NCBI GenBank assembly: GCA_029077775.1
Contig: JAQNCU010000040.1
Location: 1 to 12,890 of the forward strand
Origin: Acidocella sp.
GTDB lineage: Bacteria > Pseudomonadota > Alphaproteobacteria > Acetobacterales > Acetobacteraceae
Reading direction: 5' to 3'
Length of the DNA stretch: 12,890 nucleotides
Notes under the pieces: model-generated
What the model saw: the letters and a program-made list of their open reading frames with translations, nothing else
Told to the model about the DNA's origin: nothing
The model's database searches: none
Part shown: positions 7,488 to 12,890 of the stretch, piece after piece
How the letters are laid out: each line of letters starts with the position of its first letter
How positions within the stretch are numbered: position 1 is the first letter of the stretch
Made by a program: the position numbers and the translations under genes

Positions 7488-7783
7488 GAGCGTCCCAGGC
7501 ATATTTTCGTTCGTCGCGCGATTTTTGGACTTCAAAGTCACTGAATCAAATGAGACGGCGCTTTAGGCAAGCACCGGGATTGCCACACGATCAAAATACA
7601 AATGCCCGGATATTGTGCGGAATAAGATTAAAATATAATCGAAAAATCTAGGCCCGAATGAAATATACGAAAGATAATCCAAAGTTACAAAAATTTGCTT
7701 GACCAAAAGGCAGGATTTGAAAAATGATTTGGATGTTTCTGATCAAACATCTGAAGCTAACCTATAATTTGGAGGTCATAAAT
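7433..7783. other. gene-free stretch between conjugation module and RiPP cluster
   Basis: About 350 bp hold no convincing gene on either strand. Base composition drops steadily from GC-rich to AT-rich across it. It contains the second copy of the CCATAGTGGT repeat and, toward its right end, candidate promoters for the peptide gene. No IS end, integrase, tRNA or clear terminator for the traA operon was recognised. Confidence 0.5.
7699..7728 (+). promoter_or_regulatory. candidate sigma-70 promoter of the peptide gene
   Basis: TTGACC (7699-7704; five of six bases match the -35 consensus) is followed after 18 bp by AATGAT (7723-7728; four of six match the -10 consensus). Transcription would start near 7735 and give a leader of about 50 bases ahead of the ATG at 7784. 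An alternative lies at TATTGT (7611-7616), 17 bp, TATAAT (7634-7639). Both are judged by eye only. Confidence 0.35.
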
Positions 7784-7954
7784 ATGATTAAACGTGAGAT
7801 CAGGGCCGGAATAAATGCATGCCGACAAGATGTGGTGCATGTCAATATTCTTGGAGCGGTCGCCTACTCAGTTGAAGAGGACACCAACGAAAAAGTAGTA
7901 CCACTTGAAGTGAGTCGAAAAGAGGTGGCCGAGAAGGTCGTTCTGGCGGCATAA
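7784..7954 (+). CDS. 56-aa small protein, candidate RiPP precursor peptide
   Basis: The ATG at 7784 has an excellent ribosome binding site, GGAGGT (7771-7776), seven bases upstream. The frame could also begin at 7724 (76 aa), but that start has only a weak site and would lie upstream of the likely transcription start. The peptide begins MIKREIRAGINACRQDVVHV and ends KEVAEKVVLAA. It is soluble, rich in Val, Glu, Lys and Ala, with one cysteine (C13), one tyrosine and no Trp or Phe. The tail repeats a small motif, EKVVPLE then EKVVLAA. It precedes a radical SAM RiPP maturase and has its own terminator, which is the usual position and layout of a precursor gene. No known leader family (nitrile-hydratase-like, Nif11) is evident. 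That it is the substrate is inference; a small regulatory protein is the alternative. Confidence 0.6.
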   Translation: MIKREIRAGINACRQDVVHVNILGAVAYSVEEDTNEKVVPLEVSRKEVAEKVVLAA

Positions 7955-7998
7955 ATCTACCACATTTCCAAATACTTCGGTTTATTTTTTGCGAGAAT

Positions 7999-8023
7999 GG
8001 CGACCTAAACAGTCGCCGTTTTT
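7999..8023 (+). terminator. Rho-independent terminator after the peptide gene
   Basis: GGCGAC (7999-8004) and GTCGCC (8012-8017) form a stem with a 7-base loop, followed by GTTTTT. It lies 45 bp after the stop of the 56-aa gene and about 190 bp before the radical SAM gene. It would end most transcripts after the peptide gene and let a minority read through into the enzyme genes. Confidence 0.75.
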
Positions 8024-8211
8024 CATTGTATCGGGACTGGTCATGTTGCGTGGAGCATGGATTAGCTAAACCAACATGTGCATGTCGGGCTCTTATATCG
8101 GGGCCGGCGTACAAATGGAGTATCGGTTGTCGAGTTTATTTCAAACCATCGCGTTAGATAAAAGACTTCGCAGTCAATTCTAGATAACCTTTTTTGAAGA
8201 GATGAGGTATA

Positions 8212-10134
8212 ATGAAGACACGAATGCTTCTTATAACGATGCCATGGCAATCTCTGTGGTATCCATCACTTGCGCTCGGGATACTTTCTTCAATTGCACG
8301 CGAACCGCAATACGAATGCGACCTTGACACTATGTACGCAAATTTTCGATGGGCGGAATTCCTCTATGAGCATACTGAAGGCGAGATTAATCCAGAAAAG
8401 TACGGATATATTGGCGAAGATTTGTTCTTTCAAGCGACTGGCGAATGGGTTTTTGCTCCTGCTCTATATGGAACTCCGGACTGGAAAATCGAAAAATATC
8501 GGCGCTACTTCAACAACGAAGATGATTATATAATTTCGCTGAAGGCTCATCGTCTTTCGAACCAGTTCATACGCGAACTGGCCGATGAGATCGTATCGAA
8601 AAAATATGATGTTGTCGGATTTTCAAGTACGTTCATGCAGAACGTTCCTTCTCTAGCTTTAGCAAAAAGAATAAAGGAGTTGTCTCCCCAAACCACAATC
8701 ATAATGGGTGGAGGAAACTGTGACGGTGTTCAGGGCGGAACTATTCATCGCAATTTTTCATTTATCGATATCGTTTTTTCTGGCGACGGAGAGCACTCGT
8801 TCCGTCGATATTTGGAAACTTTTGGTGGTGGAACGTCTCTCGAATCAGTTCCGGGAATTTATTGGCGCAGTAAAAGCGGTGAGCAAAAAACAAATTTTCG
8901 ACCGCCGATGGTATCGATGGATGAAGTGCCTGTACCAGACTTTGATGATTATTTTTCACAATTATATAAGTCATCTATCGCGGAATACATTGAGCCACGT
9001 CTAATCATCGAAACGGCACGTGGCTGTTGGTGGGGCGAAAAACACCATTGTACATTTTGTGGTTTGAACGGTGGTTCTATGAAATTCCGCGTGAAAGATC
9101 ACGAAAAGGCACTTGACGAAATTCGATATTTGGTCAGCCGATACCATACATTAGACGTAATATTTGCTGACAATATTATCGATATGAAATACTTCGAAAC
9201 TTTCTTGCCAAAGATATCACAATCTGATTGGAATCTTAGACTTCACTATGAAATTAAATCAAATCTTCGGCGTGATCAAATTCAACAACTAAGTGAAGCT
9301 AATGTGGTTCACGTGCAGCCGGGAATTGAGAGCCTGTCTACCTTTTCGCTTGCATTAATGGACAAGGGTGTTGGTGGAGCGCAAAACGTGCAAACCTTGC
9401 GTGATTGCGAAGAGTTCAATCTCACCGTAGCTTGGAATTTTCTAGTTGGTTTTCCAGGTGAAAGGTGGGAAGACTACAAGAATATCATCAACCAAATGCC
9501 TGCATTGGTGCATCTGCAGCCTCCGACGGGGGCACCACGTATCGCCATCCAAAGGTTTAGTCCCTATTTTAATAATCCTGAGTTAGGCTTTGCGAAAAAA
9601 AAGCCGGCACGGTTCTACACTGTAATATTTGATATCGCAGAAAAGGAACTAGAAAATCTTGTCTACCTATTCGAGGCACCACCGCAAGGGATATCGGATG
9701 AGCAAATCGGCCTAATGAATGCTGCTATTGATGGTTGGATCGAGGCGTTTTGGAAAGGGAGTATGCTTATCCATCACCTAGCACCATCGGGATTACTTGA
9801 AATTGAAGATAAACGGATTGGGTGGCTTGACCGTAGCTATGCGTTGATAGGTGTAACTAGCGAGATTTACAAAATTCTTTTGAGCCAGCCAGTTAGGCAT
9901 GACAGAATCAGTGGGATGCTGAAAAGAAACAATATCGATGCTATAGAGCAAGAGATAAGTATCAGTATCCATTACTTGCTGGAATTAGGATTACTATTTC
10001 AAGATGCTGAAACTTATATTGCATTATCGACCGGACGAAATCCCTTTAAGAGACGACTCCAACCTCCTTCAACGGTCTTAAAGAGAGAGCAGGAAACTGA
10101 GGTAATAGCAGCTCCCATGGAATTGGCTTCGTGA
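8212..10134 (+). CDS. B12-type radical SAM RiPP maturase, probable C-methyltransferase
   Basis: This 640-aa protein matches the 'RiPP maturation radical SAM protein 1' family (TIGR03975), whose studied relatives methylate unactivated carbons of precursor peptides using cobalamin and SAM. The N-terminal domain (1 to about 215) is a cobalamin-binding type fold, with VVGFSSTFMQNVPSLALAKRI (134-154), IIMGGGNCDG (163-172) and VFSGDGEHSFRRYLE (188-202). The radical SAM core (about 262-460) starts with IIETARGCWWGEKHHCTFCG (265-284). C272, C280 and C283 (C-x7-C-x2-C) bind the 4Fe-4S cluster; this wide spacing is usual for the family. VQPGIESLS (368-376) and WNFLVGFPGE (408-417) are typical core strands. 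The C-terminal part (about 460-640) is family-specific and may bind peptide. ATG 8212 has GAGGT just upstream. Its stop overlaps the next gene. The methyltransferase role is inferred from the family. Confidence 0.88.
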   Translation: MKTRMLLITMPWQSLWYPSLALGILSSIAREPQYECDLDTMYANFRWAEFLYEHTEGEINPEKYGYIGEDLFFQATGEWVFAPALYGTPDWKIEKYRRYFNNEDDYIISLKAHRLSNQFIRELADEIVSKKYDVVGFSSTFMQNVPSLALAKRIKELSPQTTIIMGGGNCDGVQGGTIHRNFSFIDIVFSGDGEHSFRRYLETFGGGTSLESVPGIYWRSKSGEQKTNFRPPMVSMDEVPVPDFDDYFSQLYKSSIAEYIEPRLIIETARGCWWGEKHHCTFCGLNGGSMKFRVKDHEKALDEIRYLVSRYHTLDVIFADNIIDMKYFETFLPKISQSDWNLRLHYEIKSNLRRDQIQQLSEANVVHVQPGIESLSTFSLALMDKGVGGAQNVQTLRDCEEFNLTVAWNFLVGFPGERWEDYKNIINQMPALVHLQPPTGAPRIAIQRFSPYFNNPELGFAKKKPARFYTVIFDIAEKELENLVYLFEAPPQGISDEQIGLMNAAIDGWIEAFWKGSMLIHHLAPSGLLEIEDKRIGWLDRSYALIGVTSEIYKILLSQPVRHDRISGMLKRNNIDAIEQEISISIHYLLELGLLFQDAETYIALSTGRNPFKRRLQPPSTVLKREQETEVIAAPMELAS

Positions 10135-10796
10135 ACTCGCTTGCTCATAAGGGAGTGGTTACTCAGTTACGATATGGCAGCCATGAACCAGAACTCGTCG
10201 TAGATGATCTCCTGGCAAGTGCTGAGGATCTGACGCTTGTAGGTCTTCAGGCGCGCGCCAAGGATGGACTCGTCCGCGTGACAATCAAGCGCTCACTGAA
10301 TTTGGATTGCTCTGATGGCGAGTGGTCATTGAGTCATCTCGATCTGGAGATGATCCGACTAGTTCGAGACTGTTCTTCTTGCGGACTGGAAGTTAATTGG
10401 ACTGCGAGCTGCCTTTCAAATGAAGCGGTTCGGCAGCTAGTTCATCTACCGCCTGTTGCGAGTGTCGAAGATTACAAAAGCGAGCCTGATGCGCTGTCGT
10501 TCTGGACCGAAAATTATAGATATGGTCTTTATTATTGGCGAAAGGGACCGGGTTTCATATATCTCAGGGACTCCAGAAAGTCAGACAAAAGCACAATCTT
10601 AGTTCTGAATGATGCCGAAACTTTAGGCTGCTTCAACATATGTCATACTATTTCGAGAACTGACGTGGCCGTCCAACGTTGGCCAGAAGGCTTTTATCAG
10701 TTGGATCGTGAATGCGCTTTTCTGAGTTCTGGACTATACTCACTATCCACGGCCGCACAGATGGTATTTTGGCCAGTTCCATACTCGGCGCTTTAG
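10131..10796 (+). CDS. DUF5825-like partner of the radical SAM maturase
   Basis: This 221-aa protein starts at a GTG that overlaps the stop of the radical SAM gene (GTGA), so translation is coupled and the two products are probably made in a fixed ratio. It resembles DUF5825 proteins, which I know as neighbours of this radical SAM family, mostly in actinobacteria. The most telling stretch is YRYGLYYWRKGPGFIYLRD (129-147), which ends in the 'RRGPGF-x-x-xRD' pattern. Before it lie the predicted helix-strand units DLEMIRLVRDCSSCGLEVNWTA (71-92), and the C-terminus ends in a GLYSL...WPVPYSAL segment. There is no signal peptide or membrane span. Five cysteines (60, 81, 84, 94, 167) and more occur but no clear metal site. 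A function in substrate recognition or as an enzyme subunit is plausible, not shown. Confidence 0.65.
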   Translation: MNSLAHKGVVTQLRYGSHEPELVVDDLLASAEDLTLVGLQARAKDGLVRVTIKRSLNLDCSDGEWSLSHLDLEMIRLVRDCSSCGLEVNWTASCLSNEAVRQLVHLPPVASVEDYKSEPDALSFWTENYRYGLYYWRKGPGFIYLRDSRKSDKSTILVLNDAETLGCFNICHTISRTDVAVQRWPEGFYQLDRECAFLSSGLYSLSTAAQMVFWPVPYSAL

Positions 10797-10853
10797 AAAG
10801 TGAAAAATTGAAGATTTAAGGAACGCTTTATTTATGTGGAGGTTTAGAGCAGG

Positions 10854-11114
10854 ATGGATGAAAAGGATGTTGCTCGATTGGAGGGGCAAATTTGGGGTCT
10901 CCGGATCCTTATCATGAATTGTTTGGGACCTGTCGTAGACTCCGCGAGAAATCCTACAATTCATGCCAATAAAATTAAAGAGACAACAATCCGCGGATTG
11001 CATCAAACAACGAATAGTAATCTTCCCGACCACCTCCAAGCTGAGTTTCGTGAAGCTGCTGCATTGGTTATTGCAGAAGCGACCGAGGGAATTCTGTCGA
11101 GGTACAAAGTGTAG
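10854..11114 (+). CDS. 86-aa protein of unknown function in the RiPP cluster
   Basis: I do not recognise this protein. It begins MDEKDVARLEGQIWGLRIL and is predicted mostly helical, soluble and near neutral. A hydrophobic stretch, IWGLRILIMNCLGPVV (13-28), is probably a buried amphipathic helix. A second helix lies in the C-terminal third (LQAEFREAAALVIAEATEGIL, 61-81). GGAGG (10838-10842) lies 11 bases before the ATG, with a further AGG directly before it. It sits 57 bp after the DUF5825-like gene and 41 bp before the next gene, on the same strand, so it is likely part of the operon. It could be a small accessory or peptide-binding protein. Its length would also permit a second precursor, although it lacks a distinctive core-like tail. 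Confidence 0.65.
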   Translation: MDEKDVARLEGQIWGLRILIMNCLGPVVDSARNPTIHANKIKETTIRGLHQTTNSNLPDHLQAEFREAAALVIAEATEGILSRYKV

Positions 11115-11155
11115 CGACGATCATCCTTATTCAGAACCGAAAAGAGGAGCGAGAT

Positions 11156-11827
11156 GTGCTCAGTTCAAGTTTTGATATAGAGACGGTATTGGATGGAATT
11201 TTTCAGCATGCTGATCCTTTGCAGCCTGCTAAGCGGCGCATGATCGAAGATCGTATAGAGTTGGGGGAAGCGGTAGCAACGTTGTTGACGATTGATGCAT
11301 TGGGACTTCCAAATCTTGAGCTTCCGAACGGGTGGCGGATGGCGATGTCTTTCCCATCCCCAAAAAGGAGAATTGTCCTACCAATATCGCCTGGGACACC
11401 ATCTAATGCTGAGAAAATTCTCTGCGACCTGAAGGAGATGGGAGAAAGTGCTTCGTGCGAATTAGCTATTGAAGCGACCATTATTCCCTATGGTTGGATC
11501 AGAATTGTGGAAAAAATGCTCAAAGACATTGTCGACAAAAGCGAGGTGGGCGAGCGAGTTTCGATACAGCTAAAACGCCGTAGAGTATCTCTCAATGCGA
11601 GCATTTGGGCATTTACGGCCAGGCCACAATACCGAGATCGGACTAAGATTTTATCTAACTGGCTCGCTTCAGCAACGTTCTGTCACTGCGAGATATGCGG
11701 AAAAGAGCTAACAACGGATGAAATCTTAAATCTCCGCGCTCGATCGGGTGGCAGTAGGTTGTGTGAAGAACATCAACGGCTTTCGCTTCTTGAAGTCAAG
11801 CGGATGGCCGCTGTGCTCTCGATGTAA
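11156..11827 (+). CDS. 223-aa unknown protein with C-terminal Cys/His cluster
   Basis: I do not recognise this family. The start is a GTG at 11156, preceded by AGAGGAG at suitable distance; the overlapping ATG at 11154 opens a frame of only eight codons. The N-terminal two-thirds looks like a mixed alpha/beta domain, with strand-like GWRMAMSFPSPKRRIVLPIS (59-78) and ASCELAIEATIIPYGWIRIV (99-118). The basic stretch VSIQLKRRRVSLNAS (135-149) follows. The C-terminus holds FCHCEICGKEL (175-185) and RLCEEHQ (201-207): C176, C178, C181, C203 and H206 look like a zinc-finger type site, possibly treble-clef. No membrane span is seen. It lies between the 86-aa gene and the exporter in the same direction, so it probably belongs to the cluster. 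Metal binding, a scaffold or a nucleic-acid role are guesses. Confidence 0.7.
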   Translation: MLSSSFDIETVLDGIFQHADPLQPAKRRMIEDRIELGEAVATLLTIDALGLPNLELPNGWRMAMSFPSPKRRIVLPISPGTPSNAEKILCDLKEMGESASCELAIEATIIPYGWIRIVEKMLKDIVDKSEVGERVSIQLKRRRVSLNASIWAFTARPQYRDRTKILSNWLASATFCHCEICGKELTTDEILNLRARSGGSRLCEEHQRLSLLEVKRMAAVLSM

Positions 11828-11859
11828 AGCTATTTTAGAGGTAAACGAGGGTTGGTTTT

Positions 11860-12890
11860 GTGGATTTGCCAGTTGAACAACGTGAATTAAGCCGGTCGAA
11901 GCGCATAAATCTCGGGACGAGATTCAACGCTCTCATGGTAGGCGACTCGATTAGCACATTTGGAACGCAACTTTCAGCTTTTGCAATCCCGACATATGCG
12001 ATTAAAGCGCTGCACGCTACACCGCGTGAAATTGGGATTTTGAATACGCTTCAGTGGGTGCCACCACTTTTCTTTATCGCATTTGCCGGCCTGCTTGCAG
12101 ACTTATTTGATCGTGGACGGCAAGCCGTACTTGCAGACATTGGATGCGCTATAGCTGGTCTGGTTTTCTATTGCGCGATCATATTCGGCTTTGCCAATAT
12201 TTTTCTTCTAGATGCAGTCGTATTTTTGGTTGGCTCTGGCGGCGCATTTTATGGAATAGCCGCCTCGGCCATGATTCCGCAGCTTGTGGAGCAACAAAAC
12301 TTAGTTCATGCCAACTCAAGGTTTACGGCGGCTAGAGCGGTCTCATCGATTTGTGGTCAGGGCCTTGCGGCAATCTTAGCGCAACTCCGCCTACTTCCGG
12401 TCGCGATTTTGACTGACGCGGTTTCTTACTTGGTTCGGGGAGCATTTAATCTACGCTGGCTAGCGTCTGGACCTAAAAACATTCGGGAAAATAAAAATGA
12501 TGAGCGCCACAATATAGTTGAACCAGCAACAGGGATAATTAGTTTTCTTAAGGAAAAGCCAGCTATAGTCCATTTGGCTCTGGCTGCCGGAACCTTTAAT
12601 CTTGGCGCGTCAATAATTGCCTCGATGTACTTCCCATTCGTTTATCAGGTCTTGGAGTTAAGCCCACTTTTCATCGGCATTTCGATGGGCTTTGGCAGCT
12701 TTTCATCATTCCTGACGGCGATGTACCTGCCTAAATTCTTGCATGCCAAAGCTTTCGATAAGGTTGTTGTTTGGGCCCTTTTTGCAGCGTCTGTCGGCGC
12801 TTGGTGCGTACCGCTTGCTCATATAATTAATGCTCATTTGCTGATAGTCTTTTACAGGCTTTTCTTTTCCGCGGCGTCTACGTCGTTCAT
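11860..12890 (+). CDS. MFS exporter, EntS/DHA3-like, cut by window end
   Basis: The frame opens with a GTG at 11860, eight bases after AACGAGGG; an in-frame TAA at 11842 rules out earlier starts. It runs 343 codons to the edge without a stop. The protein has a short cytoplasmic start (MDLPVEQRELSRSKR), then many hydrophobic segments: about 26-48, 60-82, 90-112, 114-140, 160-195, 236-262, 266-290 and 300-325. The MFS motif A between segments 2 and 3 is visible as GLLADLFDRGRQ (77-88). The opening SISTFGTQLSAFAIP (30-44) and the long loop near 205-230 fit the DHA3/EntS group of drug and siderophore exporters. As the next gene after the RiPP enzymes, on the same strand and 32 bp after the previous stop, it likely exports the peptide product. 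About 60-80 C-terminal residues are missing beyond the edge. Confidence 0.88.
   Translation, partial: MDLPVEQRELSRSKRINLGTRFNALMVGDSISTFGTQLSAFAIPTYAIKALHATPREIGILNTLQWVPPLFFIAFAGLLADLFDRGRQAVLADIGCAIAGLVFYCAIIFGFANIFLLDAVVFLVGSGGAFYGIAASAMIPQLVEQQNLVHANSRFTAARAVSSICGQGLAAILAQLRLLPVAILTDAVSYLVRGAFNLRWLASGPKNIRENKNDERHNIVEPATGIISFLKEKPAIVHLALAAGTFNLGASIIASMYFPFVYQVLELSPLFIGISMGFGSFSSFLTAMYLPKFLHAKAFDKVVVWALFAASVGAWCVPLAHIINAHLLIVFYRLFFSAASTSF

Noticed and set aside
7763..7768. Perfect TATAAT just before the peptide gene
   Set aside because: It lies directly before the ribosome binding site with no -35 match; transcripts would start at or after the Shine-Dalgarno sequence.
7724..7954. 76-aa version of the peptide starting at ATG 7724
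   Set aside because: The internal ATG at 7784 has GGAGGT at ideal spacing, while 7724 has only a weak site and falls inside the candidate promoter.
7842..8114. 90-aa antisense frame across the end of the peptide gene
   Set aside because: It overlaps the peptide gene and terminator, has no ribosome binding site, and its Pro/Arg-rich product looks like a shadow frame.
8076..8183. 35-codon frame (MCMSGSYIGAG...) between terminator and radical SAM gene, a possible second precursor
   Set aside because: There is no ribosome binding site before its ATG, and the composition is unremarkable. Not supported, though too short to exclude firmly.
1..12890. CRISPR array, tRNA or rRNA genes, insertion sequences, replication genes
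   Set aside because: Looked for on both strands by eye; no repeat-spacer pattern, cloverleaf, transposase or Rep motifs were found in this window.

Overview
The window joins two regions of clearly different base composition. Positions 1 to about 7430 are GC-rich with strong G/C preference at third codon positions. They read as a piece of a conjugative or mobilizable plasmid (or integrated element) of an alphaproteobacterium. The relaxase is of the Ti/rhizobial TraA type and is followed by a DUF6118-type gene, a combination I associate with alphaproteobacterial plasmids. Acetobacteraceae or a relative would fit, but that is an inference. From about 7430 to the end the DNA is visibly AT-richer, all genes run on the + strand, and the content changes to a peptide natural product (RiPP) type gene set.

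Layout of the left part: the last codons of an unknown gene overlap a DUF5615-type PIN-like protein (32-409), probably a toxin module. Next come a short tandem-repeat tract, a long leader with hairpins and a 22-bp perfect palindrome, and a DUF6876-like gene (753-1118). A strong hairpin separates that gene from the convergent transfer operon traD-traG (3275 back to 1222, minus strand). A 350-bp divergent intergenic region holds a strong oriT candidate: an inverted repeat followed at once by a TAAGTGCGC nic-like core, as in RSF1010. To its right, traA (3626-6733, relaxase plus RecD-like helicase) and a one-membrane-span DUF6118-type gene (6752-7432) form the rightward operon. The relaxase, coupling protein and accessory protein are present. 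No mating-pair-formation (type IV secretion) or replication genes lie in the window.

Layout of the right part: a gene-poor stretch leads to a 56-aa ORF with a very good ribosome binding site (7784-7954), followed by a Rho-independent terminator. Then come a B12-type radical SAM enzyme of the 'RiPP maturation radical SAM protein 1 / C-methyltransferase' family (8212-10134), a translationally coupled DUF5825-like partner (10131-10796), two proteins I do not recognise (86 aa, and 223 aa with a Cys/His cluster), and an MFS exporter of EntS/DHA3 type that runs off the window end (11860 onward). The most economical reading is a RiPP biosynthesis cluster: a small, separately terminated precursor gene, a radical SAM C-methyltransferase with its partner, unknown accessory proteins and an exporter, carried as cargo next to a conjugation module. 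The peptide and the two unknown proteins make this a candidate for an undescribed RiPP type.
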